DNA from: Azorhizobium sp943371865
GTDB taxonomy: Bacteria > Pseudomonadota > Alphaproteobacteria > Rhizobiales > Xanthobacteraceae
NCBI RefSeq assembly: GCF_943371865.1
Contig: NZ_CALRWL010000026.1
Location: 1-64,000, forward strand
Direction: 5' to 3'
Length of the DNA: 64,000 nucleotides
In this document: piece after piece, positions 25,317-33,064 of the stretch
Numbering within the stretch: the first letter of the stretch is position 1
Layout of the letters: each line of letters begins with the position of its first letter
Notes under the pieces: model-generated
The model's input: the letters and a program-made list of their open reading frames with translations, nothing else
Databases searched by the model: none
Told to the model about the DNA's origin: nothing
Made by a program: the position numbers and the translations under genes

Positions 25317-26321
25317 ATGCGTCTTGATGCGTACACGCACCTGTTTCCCGCCAAGTATTTCACGCGCATGCAGGAGCTGGTCACCAACAAGGGCGCCATC
25401 AAGCGTTGGCTCAACCTGCCGACCCTGTGGGACGTGGAGGCGCGGCTGCGGATGATCGACAGCTTCGGCGATTACCAGCAGGTGCTGACCAATTCCATGC
25501 CGGCGGTGGAGTTCGTCGCGGGTCCCGACGTCTCCCCGGAGATCGCGCGCATCGCCAATGATGGCCTGGCGGAATTGGTGGCGAAATATCCCGACCATTT
25601 CCCGGCTTTCGTCGCGTCGCTGCCCATGAACAATCCGGAAGCCGCGGTGGCGGAAATCGATCGTGCGGTGGGGCAGTTGGGCGCCCGCGGGGTGCAGATC
25701 TTCACCAACGTCAACGGAAAGGCGTTGGACGGGGCCGAGTTCTTCCCCATCTTCGAGCGGATGGCGCACCATGATCTGCCGATCTGGCTGCACCCCTCCC
25801 GTGGGGCGGGCTTCTCGGACTATGCCGCCGAACCCAAGTCGCAATATGAGATCTGGTGGACCTTCGGCTGGCCGTATGAGACCAGCGCGGCCATGTCCCG
25901 GCTCGTGTTCTCCAAGACCTTCGAGAAACTCCCCAACCTCAAGATCATCACCCACCATATGGGCGCGATGATCCCGTTCTTCGAGGGCCGGGTCGGTCCC
26001 GGCTGGGACCAGCTCGGCAGCCGCACCGATGACGAGGACTATGAAGGCCTTCTGAAGTCCATGAAGAAGCGGCCGATCGATTACTTCAAGATGTTCTACG
26101 CCGACACCGCGTTGTTCGGCTCCAAGGCCGGCACCGAATGCGGGCTGAATTTCTTCAGCGCCGACCGTGCGGTGTTCGCCTCCGACTGCCCGTTCGATCC
26201 GGAAGGGGGCTACCAGTTCATCCGCGAGACGCTGGGGGTGCTGGACAGCCTGGATCTCTCCCCGGTCGACCGGGAGAAGATCATGGGCGGCAACATCCGC
26301 CGCCTGATGAAGCTTGCGTGA
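25317..26321 (+). CDS. ACMSD-family amidohydrolase, probable (hetero)aromatic acid decarboxylase
   Basis: A 334-residue TIM-barrel amidohydrolase_2 protein related to aminocarboxymuconate semialdehyde, gamma-resorcylate and 3,6-dihydroxypicolinate decarboxylases, which perform non-oxidative, metal-dependent decarboxylation. Metal-site motifs include LPIWLHPSRG, ITHHMGAMIPFF and VFASDCPFDPEGG. The usual N-terminal HxH (or ExH) is replaced by Tyr-Thr-His (residues 6-8, MRLDAYTHLFP), an atypical first ligand. Its place after a flavin hydroxylase and a molybdenum hydroxylase matches picolinate clusters, where two hydroxylations precede decarboxylation. Start chosen for the GAGGAAGGA site. The decarboxylase role is inference from family and context. 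Confidence 0.85.
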   Translation: MRLDAYTHLFPAKYFTRMQELVTNKGAIKRWLNLPTLWDVEARLRMIDSFGDYQQVLTNSMPAVEFVAGPDVSPEIARIANDGLAELVAKYPDHFPAFVASLPMNNPEAAVAEIDRAVGQLGARGVQIFTNVNGKALDGAEFFPIFERMAHHDLPIWLHPSRGAGFSDYAAEPKSQYEIWWTFGWPYETSAAMSRLVFSKTFEKLPNLKIITHHMGAMIPFFEGRVGPGWDQLGSRTDDEDYEGLLKSMKKRPIDYFKMFYADTALFGSKAGTECGLNFFSADRAVFASDCPFDPEGGYQFIRETLGVLDSLDLSPVDREKIMGGNIRRLMKLA

Positions 26322-26403
26322 GTGAGGCGATCGTCAAAGGGGCCGGAACAGGCTCCGCCAACAACCTTCCACCAATTTTGCCAATCGCGAGAGGGGATCT
26401 CAG

Positions 26404-27468
26404 ATGACCAAAGACGTGGTGACCGGGGTGCGCCCCGGCTGGAGCCGGCGGAGCGTATTGGGTGGGGCGGCAGCGGGGATCGGCGCCGTGGCGCTGGGCA
26501 TGCCGTTCGTGGCCCGCGCCCAGACCAGCCGGGTGCGCATGAGCTTGGATTTCCGCATCTATGGCGGCAACTCGCCGTTCTTCTATGGCGCGGAGAAGGG
26601 GATCTTCAAGGATCTCGGGATCGACATTCAGCTGGACGGCGCCGCCGGCTCCGGCGAGGCGGTGCGGCGGGTTGCCGGTGGAACCCATGATTTCGGCTTT
26701 GCCGACGCCTCCACCTTGGTGGAGTTCAGCGCCCGGAATCCAGAGATATCGCCGAAATTCACCATGTGCATCTTTGACCGCTTTCCCGCGGTCGTCCTCA
26801 GCCTCAAGCGCAAGCCGGTAAAGACCTTGCAGGAGATGGTGGGGCTGAAGATCGGCACCGGAACCTCCGATGCGGGCTCGCGCATTCTCCCGGCTTTGTT
26901 GTCGCTCAACAAGATCGATCCCAAGACCATCAATTTCGTCACCGTGGACGTGAAGCTGCGCGACACCATGCTGCTGAAGGGGGAAGTGGATGCGGTGATC
27001 GCGTTTGATTACACCGCCATCTTCAACCTGGTGGAAGGCGGCGTGAAGCTGGAGGATATCACCCTCATCTACTTTGCGGACAATGGCTTCAACTTCCCTG
27101 GCAATGCCATTCTGGCCCCCCGCAAGACCATCGAGCAGGACCCGGATCTGGTGCGCCGCATGACGCTTGCGATCACCCGCAGCTGGGTGGGCGCCAACAA
27201 GGATCGCGCCGGCTGCATCGCCGCCGTCACCAAGCGCGAAAGCCTGCTCAATGCCGCGGTCGAGCGCCAGCGGCTGGACTGGGTGCTGGACAAGAACGTC
27301 ATGACCGAAAATGTCCGCAAGAACGGGCTCGGTGCCGTCACCGATGCGCGGTTGGAAAGCGGCATCACGCTGCTGAAGGAGGGGTTCGGCCTGCCACAGG
27401 CGCCCACCGTGCCGAGCGTCTACGATCCGCGCTTCCTGCCGGACCTCGCCGAACGGCGGATGACCTGA
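26404..27468 (+). CDS. NitT/TauT-family ABC transporter substrate-binding protein, Tat-exported
   Basis: Periplasmic binding protein of 354 residues in the NMT1/SsuA/TauA group. The N-terminus carries a twin-arginine signal, WSRRSVLGGAAAGIGAVALG, with a cleavage site near ARAQ. The mature sequence starts VRMSLDFRIYGGNSPFFYGA and includes GLKIGTGTSDAGSRILPALL. It is the first of three genes for an importer (binding protein, ATPase, permease) embedded in the catabolic cluster, and so probably binds the pathway substrate, an aromatic or heteroaromatic acid. That ligand is inference. The 82-base gap before it may carry a secondary ribosome-binding or stability element; a gagaggggat site precedes the ATG. 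Confidence 0.88.
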   Translation: MTKDVVTGVRPGWSRRSVLGGAAAGIGAVALGMPFVARAQTSRVRMSLDFRIYGGNSPFFYGAEKGIFKDLGIDIQLDGAAGSGEAVRRVAGGTHDFGFADASTLVEFSARNPEISPKFTMCIFDRFPAVVLSLKRKPVKTLQEMVGLKIGTGTSDAGSRILPALLSLNKIDPKTINFVTVDVKLRDTMLLKGEVDAVIAFDYTAIFNLVEGGVKLEDITLIYFADNGFNFPGNAILAPRKTIEQDPDLVRRMTLAITRSWVGANKDRAGCIAAVTKRESLLNAAVERQRLDWVLDKNVMTENVRKNGLGAVTDARLESGITLLKEGFGLPQAPTVPSVYDPRFLPDLAERRMT

Positions 27469-27505
27469 TGCGCACCGGCGTGCGAACAGGCCGGGGAGGC
27501 CGCTC

Positions 27506-28333
27506 ATGAAACCCTTCGTGGAATTGGACGGGGTCGGCCTCAGCTACGGCGGCGCCAGTGGCATCAAGGCGCTTGAGCGCACGTCCATGGGCATTGGCAA
27601 GGGCGAGTTCGCGGCGGTGGTGGGACCGTCCGGCTGCGGCAAGTCCTCGCTGATGAAGCTGGTGACGGGCCTGATGCCGCCCACCTCCGGCACCATCTCG
27701 GTGGCGGGCCATGCGGTGTCGGGGCCGCTGAAGATCGTCGGCATGGCGTTCCAGAACCCGACGCTGCTCCCCTGGCGGCCGCTGCTGTCCAACGTCATGC
27801 TGCCGTTGGAGATCGTGCAGCCGCATCGCGCGCGCCTGCGCCGGCATCGGGCGGAATATGTGGAACGGGCGCGCCGCCTGCTCGACACCGTGGGCCTCGC
27901 CGAGTTCGAGACCAAATTCCCCTGGATGTTGTCGGGGGGCATGCAGCAGCGGGCCAATCTGTGCCGCTCGCTGATCCATGATCCCGAACTGCTGATGCTG
28001 GACGAGCCGTTCGGCGCGCTGGATGCCTTCACCCGCGAGGAATTGTGGGGCGTGCTGCAGGAGGTCTGGATGGAGAAGCGCTTCACCTGCATCCTGGTCA
28101 CCCATGATCTGCGCGAAGCGGCCTTCCTGGCCGACACCATCTACGTGATGAGCGCCCGGCCCGGCACGGTGGTCTCCACCCACAAGGTGGACCTGCCGCG
28201 TCCGCGCACGGTGGAAAGCACGTTCGAGCCGCGCTTTGTGGACCTGGTGCACACCGTCCGCAACGAGATCGCCCATGTGCGCAATGAGGCCAAGGCGTCT
28301 GGGACGCCTTCGGCCAAAGCGAAGGTGGCCTGA
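27506..28333 (+). CDS. NitT/TauT-family ABC transporter ATP-binding protein
   Basis: Cytoplasmic ATPase of 275 residues driving the importer. It has Walker A GPSGCGKSSLM, Q-loop FQNPTLLPWRP, signature LSGGMQQRANLCRSL, Walker B LLMLDEPFGALD and the switch motif ILVTHDLREAAFLAD. The order binding protein, ATPase, permease and the close spacing to the permease (1 base between stop and start) show one operon. Its closest functional relatives are SsuB/TauB. Confidence 0.93.
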   Translation: MKPFVELDGVGLSYGGASGIKALERTSMGIGKGEFAAVVGPSGCGKSSLMKLVTGLMPPTSGTISVAGHAVSGPLKIVGMAFQNPTLLPWRPLLSNVMLPLEIVQPHRARLRRHRAEYVERARRLLDTVGLAEFETKFPWMLSGGMQQRANLCRSLIHDPELLMLDEPFGALDAFTREELWGVLQEVWMEKRFTCILVTHDLREAAFLADTIYVMSARPGTVVSTHKVDLPRPRTVESTFEPRFVDLVHTVRNEIAHVRNEAKASGTPSAKAKVA

Positions 28334-28334
28334 C

Positions 28335-29126
28335 ATGAGCGCACTCACCCGCCGCCGGTTGGAACTCCTGATGCCGTGGCTCGTGGCCATCGCCCTGTTG
28401 CTGGTCTGGCAGGGGCTGGTGATGGCGTTCCACGTCGAGCCGTTCGTGATGCCGGCCCCCACCGCCATCTTCGCGGCTTTCGTGCAATATCACGACACCA
28501 TCCTGATGCATGCCTGGTACACGATGGTCTCCACCTTCCTCGGCTTCCTGCTGGGCATCGCGGTGGGACTGCTTCTCGGCATGGCGATCGGCTCCTCGCG
28601 GCTGGTCTATGCCGGTCTTTATCCGGTGCTCATCGGCTTCAATTCGGTGCCGAAGGTGGCCGTTGTTCCCGTGCTGGTGCTGTGGCTGGGCATTGGCCAG
28701 CCCACCGCCATCGTCACCGCCTTTCTGTTGTGCTTCTTCCCCATCGCCGTGAACGTCGCCACCGGGCTTGCCACCGTGGAGCCTGAACTGGAAGACGTGC
28801 TGCGCTCGCTGGGCGCTTCGCGGCTGGACATCCTGACCAAGGTGGGGCTGCCGCGGGCGATGCCGTATTTCTTCGCTTCGCTGAAGGTGGCGATCACCTT
28901 GGCCTTCATCGGTGCGGTGATCTCTGAGACCTTGGCGTCCAATGACGGCATCGGCTATCTGATGCTCCAGGCGTCGTCGCAATTTAGGGTTCCGCTGATG
29001 TTTGCGGGACTTGCGGTGATCGCCGCCATGGGAATCGTGACCTATGTGGTGTTTGCCATGATCGAGCGCCGGATGACCGGCTGGGCGGTGCGCGGCCAGA
29101 ATTCCATGCCGCCGGGTGGCGGGTGA
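28335..29126 (+). CDS. NitT/TauT-family ABC transporter permease
   Basis: Inner-membrane permease of 263 residues with about six transmembrane helices. The ATPase-contact EAA loop is ATVEPELEDVLRSLGASRLD followed by LTKVGLPRAMPYFFASLK. The chosen ATG lies 1 base past the ATPase stop; the open frame further upstream overlaps the ATPase gene and is not convincing. The stop overlaps the next gene (GTGA). Confidence 0.92.
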   Translation: MSALTRRRLELLMPWLVAIALLLVWQGLVMAFHVEPFVMPAPTAIFAAFVQYHDTILMHAWYTMVSTFLGFLLGIAVGLLLGMAIGSSRLVYAGLYPVLIGFNSVPKVAVVPVLVLWLGIGQPTAIVTAFLLCFFPIAVNVATGLATVEPELEDVLRSLGASRLDILTKVGLPRAMPYFFASLKVAITLAFIGAVISETLASNDGIGYLMLQASSQFRVPLMFAGLAVIAAMGIVTYVVFAMIERRMTGWAVRGQNSMPPGGG

Positions 29127-29737
29127 GCGCCCCCGAGGCGCCGGCCCGCCCGGCCCGAGCCGCCGCACGCAAACCGCGCGTGGCCGCCATCCCTCTCCCA
29201 TCGGTGGGCGCCGCCGCCACGATGGCGGCGCTCGCCCCCGCCGCGCCGGTCAATGCCGTCACCACGCCGGTGGAGGGGCTGGTTTCCCTATGGGCGCGGT
29301 CCGGATTCCTGGTGCGCCGCTTGCACCAGATCAGCGTCGCCATCTTCATGGAGGAGATGGCCGAACTGGATCTGACGCCGGTGCAGTTCGGGGCCATGAG
29401 CATCATTGCCATGAACCCCGGCATCGAGCAGTCGGCGGTGGGCAGCGAACTGGGGATCGACCGCGCCAACAATGCCGATGTGCTCACCCGGCTGGAGAAG
29501 TCCGGCCTGATTGCGCGCCAGACCGCGGCCCATGACCGACGCACCAATTGCGTGTTCCTGACCGAGCCGGGGCGGGTCATGGTGCTGGAAGCCAATACCC
29601 GGCTCGCGCGCATCCAGAAGCGCTTCCTCGGCCCGCTCACCGCAGCGGAGCGCAAGGCGTTCCTGTCGCTGATGGACAAGCTGATTGCCGAGAACAATTC
29701 CTTAGGGCGCACGGTCCTGCGGCTGACGGATCGGTGA
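29123..29737 (+). CDS. MarR-family transcriptional regulator of the catabolic cluster
   Basis: A 204-residue winged-helix regulator with an Ala/Pro-rich N-terminal extension of about 50 residues. The MarR core (about 55-195) includes MAELDLTPVQFGAMSIIAMN, AVGSELGIDRANNADVLTRL (recognition helix) and the wing ARQTAAHDRRTNCVFLTEPG. The GTG start overlaps the permease stop, so it is the last gene of the operon; an ATG at 29221 would remove the extension. Picolinate and nicotinate clusters are controlled by MarR repressors (PicR, NicR), which makes autoregulation of this cluster by a pathway metabolite plausible. Confidence 0.88.
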   Translation: MSAPEAPARPARAAARKPRVAAIPLPSVGAAATMAALAPAAPVNAVTTPVEGLVSLWARSGFLVRRLHQISVAIFMEEMAELDLTPVQFGAMSIIAMNPGIEQSAVGSELGIDRANNADVLTRLEKSGLIARQTAAHDRRTNCVFLTEPGRVMVLEANTRLARIQKRFLGPLTAAERKAFLSLMDKLIAENNSLGRTVLRLTDR

Positions 29738-29776
29738 GGGCGCCCGAAAACCGGCGCCACGCGGCGGCGGCGTGGT

Positions 29777-30595
29777 CTAGCGGCGGGCGCCGCCTGCGGC
29801 GCGGGGGCGCAGGGCGCCCATGGCGCCATCGGCAATGGCCTGCGGCAGCACGAAGGGGCCCGGCGGCACCGCATTGACCCGCGCCGCCACATGGAAGGCG
29901 GCGCCCAGGAGATCGTCGGTGATGACGCTTTCCGGCGGGCCGTAGGCCAGCAGCGCGCCGCCCACCAGCACCGCCATGCGGTCGGCCACCATGGCGGCCA
30001 GATTGAGATCGTGCAGGACGGCGAGCACCGCGCCGCCGGCATCCGCATGGGCACGGGCTTCGCGCAGCACCAGCAATTGATGGGCAAGATCCAGGCTGGC
30101 GGTGGGCTCGTCGAGCAGCAGATAGCGCGGCTTGTCCGGATCCATCACCTCCACCTGCGCCAAGGCGCGGGCCAGTTGCACCCGCTGCCGCTCGCCGCCC
30201 GACAGCGTGTCGTAGCCCCGTGTGGCAAAGCCGGGCAGGTCCACCCGTTCTAGCAACCGGGCAATGCGCGCACCACTACGGGCGCCGGTTCCGAGCAGGC
30301 CGATGCTCACCACCTCCGCCACCCGGAAGGCAAAGGCCACTTCGGCGGATTGCGGCAGCACCGCGCGTCGCCGCGCCAGCGCCGCGGGCGGCATGTGCGC
30401 GAGGTCGGTGCCATCCAGATGCACCCGCCCATGGCTGGGGGCGACCTCGCCGGCCATGAGCTTGAGCAGGCTGGACTTGCCCGCCCCGTTCGGCCCCACC
30501 AGCACGGTGACCGTGCCGGGATCAAGCGCCAGGGAGACCTCGCGCACGATGGCGCGGCCTTGAAGGGTCAGGCTTACGGCGTCGGCACGGTACAT
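29777..30595 (-). CDS. hmuV: heme ABC transporter ATP-binding protein HmuV
   Basis: ATPase of the heme importer, 272 residues: Walker A GPNGAGKSSLLKLMAGE, signature TLSGGERQRVQLARALA, Walker B YLLLDEPTASLDLAHQ and switch AVLHDLNLAAMVADRM. The HmuV-specific spacing and the VMDPDKPRYLLLDEP segment are visible. The start at 30595 follows the hmuU stop by 4 bases; the longer upstream frame shadows hmuU. It is the last gene of hmuTUV and convergent with the MarR gene 39 bases away. Confidence 0.93.
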   Translation of the reverse strand: MYRADAVSLTLQGRAIVREVSLALDPGTVTVLVGPNGAGKSSLLKLMAGEVAPSHGRVHLDGTDLAHMPPAALARRRAVLPQSAEVAFAFRVAEVVSIGLLGTGARSGARIARLLERVDLPGFATRGYDTLSGGERQRVQLARALAQVEVMDPDKPRYLLLDEPTASLDLAHQLLVLREARAHADAGGAVLAVLHDLNLAAMVADRMAVLVGGALLAYGPPESVITDDLLGAAFHVAARVNAVPPGPFVLPQAIADGAMGALRPRAAGGARR

Positions 30596-30599
30596 GGCA

Positions 30600-31715
30600 T
30601 CATCCGATGACGCGGCGGCGTAGCAGCAGCCAGAGGAAGAAAGGCGCGCCCACGAGAGCGGTGACCACTCCGAGCGGCAGTTCCGCCGGCGCGGCGATGA
30701 GGCGCGCGAGGATGTCCGCGCCCAGCAGCACGGCGACCCCGAGCAAAGCGGAGGCCGGCAGCAGCACCCGGTGTCCCGGCCCCAGCGACATGCGCACCAG
30801 ATGCGGCACCACCAGCCCGACGAAGCCGATGACGCCGGCCGCCGCCACCGAGGCACCCACGCCCGCCGCCACCGCCAGGATGGCGATGCGCTTCAGCCGC
30901 TCCACCGGCACCCCCACATGGAAGGCTTCCGCCTCCCCCAGGGCCAGGGCATCGAGGCCGCGGGCCAGCAGGGGGCCGATGGCCAGCAGCACCGCCACGA
31001 ACGGCGCCACCAGGGCCACTTTGGACCAGGTGGCGCCGCCGAGGCTGCCCAGGGTCCAGAACACGAATTCGCGCGATTGCTGCTCGCTGGAGATGAACAC
31101 CAGCAGGCCGGTGCCGGCGCTGGCCAGGGCGCCCAGCGCCAGCCCCGCGAACAACAAGGTGGCCACCGACATGGTGCCGCCGCGCATGGCGAGGCGGGCG
31201 ATCAGCAAGGTGGTCAGGAGGCTGCCCAGGAAGGCCGCCAGCGGCAGGCCGAGGCTTTGCCAGCCGGCGGGCAGCATCTCGATCAGCGGCGCCCCCAGGA
31301 CGATCCACGCCACCGCCGCCAGCGCCGCGCCGGGGGCGACCCCGACGAGGCCGGGATCGGCCAGGGGATTGCGGAACACGCCTTGCATCACCGCCCCGGC
31401 CATGGCGGTCCCCGCCCCGGTCAGGGCGCCCAGCACCGCGCGGGGCAGACGGATATCGAGCACCACCATGCGCTCGCGGGCGGCGCGGCCGATCTCTTCC
31501 GCCGGGACCGAGAACGCATCCCCAAGGATGGCCAGAACCCGCGCCGGGGTGATGCTGACCGGGCCGAGGGCCAGCGCACCGATGAAGGCCAGGCCGGCGA
31601 GGACGGCGCAGGCGGCGATGCCCAGCGCCGCGCCGCTGCGCCCGGCGCGATGAGCCGGCGCGTCGGCCTCGATGTCGCTTTCCATCCCGCGCTCCTGCAT
31701 CAGCGTGGAGGTCAT
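30600..31715 (-). CDS. hmuU: heme ABC transporter permease HmuU (FecCD family)
   Basis: A FecCD-type permease of 371 residues with about ten membrane helices. Family motifs include GAALAAVAWIVLGAP, LGSLGGATWSKVALV, and AAGVIGFVGLVVPHLVRMSL followed by HRVLLPASALLGVAVLLGAD. The start overlaps the hmuT stop (ATGA); an ATG 10 codons further in (MESDIEADAP) is an alternative. It forms the membrane channel for heme taken from HmuT. Confidence 0.93.
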   Translation of the reverse strand: MTSTLMQERGMESDIEADAPAHRAGRSGAALGIAACAVLAGLAFIGALALGPVSITPARVLAILGDAFSVPAEEIGRAARERMVVLDIRLPRAVLGALTGAGTAMAGAVMQGVFRNPLADPGLVGVAPGAALAAVAWIVLGAPLIEMLPAGWQSLGLPLAAFLGSLLTTLLIARLAMRGGTMSVATLLFAGLALGALASAGTGLLVFISSEQQSREFVFWTLGSLGGATWSKVALVAPFVAVLLAIGPLLARGLDALALGEAEAFHVGVPVERLKRIAILAVAAGVGASVAAAGVIGFVGLVVPHLVRMSLGPGHRVLLPASALLGVAVLLGADILARLIAAPAELPLGVVTALVGAPFFLWLLLRRRVIG

Positions 31716-32713
31716 GGGTTGGGCTCGCTGGACCAGGAGTGCTTGGCCAGCGGAGCGAGGCGGGCATTGGTACGGATGGCCATGGCCAGCTCCCGCGCCG
31801 CCTGCGGCGTGCGCGGCCCGAAGCCGAGCAGATAGGATCCGGGCAAGGTCACCAGCCGCTTGTCCTTGGCGGCGGGCGTGCCCTTGAAGGCGGGCAGCGA
31901 GAAGATGAGATCCGCCGGCAAGGCCTGGCCACCGCCGCTCATGACCACCACCGCGTCGGGCTCGGCGGACAGGGTCACCTCGTCGCCGGCGGGCTTGTAG
32001 CCCTTGACGGCGGCCATGGCATTGTCGATGGCGGCGAGGCGGAACATGGCGTCGGCGCTGGTGCCGGACCCGCCCACGATCACATTTCCGCCCGCGGCGG
32101 AGAGCACGAACACCGCCTTGGGACGACGGCGCAGGGTCGCCACCTCCCGCGCCAGCTGGGCGAAATCGGCTCGCACTTCGGCGGCGAGGTCGGCGCCCTT
32201 GCGCGGAATGCCCACCGCCGCGGCCACCATCTCGATCTTGCGGATCACGCCCTCGGCGCTGTGGGCGTCGGGCACCACCACCACCGGCACCGAGGAATGC
32301 TCCAGCACCTCAAGCGCCTCGCGCGGGCCGGCGCCTTCGATGGCGATGATCAGGCTGGGGCCGACCGAGAGCACGCCCTCGGGCGCCAAGGTGCGGGAAT
32401 AGCCCACGTTCGGCAGCGCGCGCGCCGCCGCCGGATAGGTGCTGGTCTGGTCCACCGCCACCACCCGCTCGCCGACGCCGAGGGCGAACAGGATCTCAGT
32501 GACCGAACTGCCGATGGCGACGATACGGGCGGTATCGCGCACTTCGACCACCCGGCCGGTGGCGTCGCGCACATGATGGGCGGCGGCGGGAGCCACCATG
32601 CCGGGGATCATGAACGCGGCGGCCAGAACGAGCGCGCGGAACGTGCCACGGGCCGCGATTCGCCGGGACAGCCGCGCGCTGCCGGCCCCGCAGGAAGGAG
32701 GATATTTGCGCAT
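31712..32713 (-). CDS. hmuT: heme-binding periplasmic protein HmuT
   Basis: Class III (FhuD/BtuF-like) periplasmic binding protein of 333 residues. It has a basic N-region and hydrophobic signal peptide ending near APAAAHH, then RIVAIGSSVTEILFALGVGE, DQTSTYPAAARALPNVGYSR (the heme-binding Tyr region) and LSVGPSLIIAIEGAGP. It is the first gene of hmuTUV and diverges from the TonB-dependent receptor across a 351-base regulatory region. Iron-responsive control through Irr, RirA or Fur is expected but not shown. Confidence 0.92.
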   Translation of the reverse strand: MRKYPPSCGAGSARLSRRIAARGTFRALVLAAAFMIPGMVAPAAAHHVRDATGRVVEVRDTARIVAIGSSVTEILFALGVGERVVAVDQTSTYPAAARALPNVGYSRTLAPEGVLSVGPSLIIAIEGAGPREALEVLEHSSVPVVVVPDAHSAEGVIRKIEMVAAAVGIPRKGADLAAEVRADFAQLAREVATLRRRPKAVFVLSAAGGNVIVGGSGTSADAMFRLAAIDNAMAAVKGYKPAGDEVTLSAEPDAVVVMSGGGQALPADLIFSLPAFKGTPAAKDKRLVTLPGSYLLGFGPRTPQAARELAMAIRTNARLAPLAKHSWSSEPNP

Positions 32714-33064
32714 CTTCGAATTGTTCCAGTTCTTATCGCATCGAAAACTGAAAAGCAGCTTGGACTTTGATGCGATTATTTCGTGGCCAAAGCAAGTTTA
32801 GAGCTAATCAACTTGACCATTCCAAGGCAGGGCGTTAGCGGATGACACAAGCGGGGCGTTGCCGCCGGTTCTCCGGCTTGCCGTCCCTCGGTCACCATTC
32901 CTTTGGTGCGGGCCCAAGCGTATGCGCTCTCGCGTGCCGCGCGGGTCGTGCCCTAAGGGCATATGGAAATGATCGGTTTTGCGCCGGGGCGTTCGCCGCC
33001 TCGCATCCTGCCCGCCAAGCCCGATTCCGGGTGGTAGCCAGCCTGTCAGTTTTTGGAGGTTTTC
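32714..33064. other. 351-base divergent regulatory region between hmuT and the heme receptor
   Basis: No gene is evident. The hmuT-proximal 110 bases are strongly AT-rich relative to the window and hold the inverted repeat at 32793-32815. The receptor-proximal half is GC-rich and forms several possible small stems, ending in a GGAGG site before the receptor ATG. I looked for a cobalamin riboswitch and did not find the conserved boxes. Confidence 0.6.
32793..32815. promoter_or_regulatory. candidate iron-regulator site (caagtt-N11-aacttg)
   Basis: A 23-base element with 6-bp outer arms and an inner ttag-ag-ctaa repeat. The inner core loosely resembles the Irr-box core TTTAGAA-N3-TTCTAAA of rhizobia. 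It lies 80 bases from the hmuT start and 250 from the receptor start. Which regulator binds, if any, is unknown. Confidence 0.35.

Noticed and set aside
15263..29737. Assignment of the cluster as a standard picolinate or nicotinate pathway
   Set aside because: No NicX-type 2,5-dihydroxypyridine dioxygenase, N-formylmaleamate deformylase or maleamate amidase is present in the window; the ring-cleavage enzyme is a class III extradiol type.
32880..33064. Cobalamin riboswitch upstream of the TonB-dependent receptor
   Set aside because: The conserved B12-box and core sequences are not found; the receptor's motifs and the hmu neighbours point to heme, not cobalamin.
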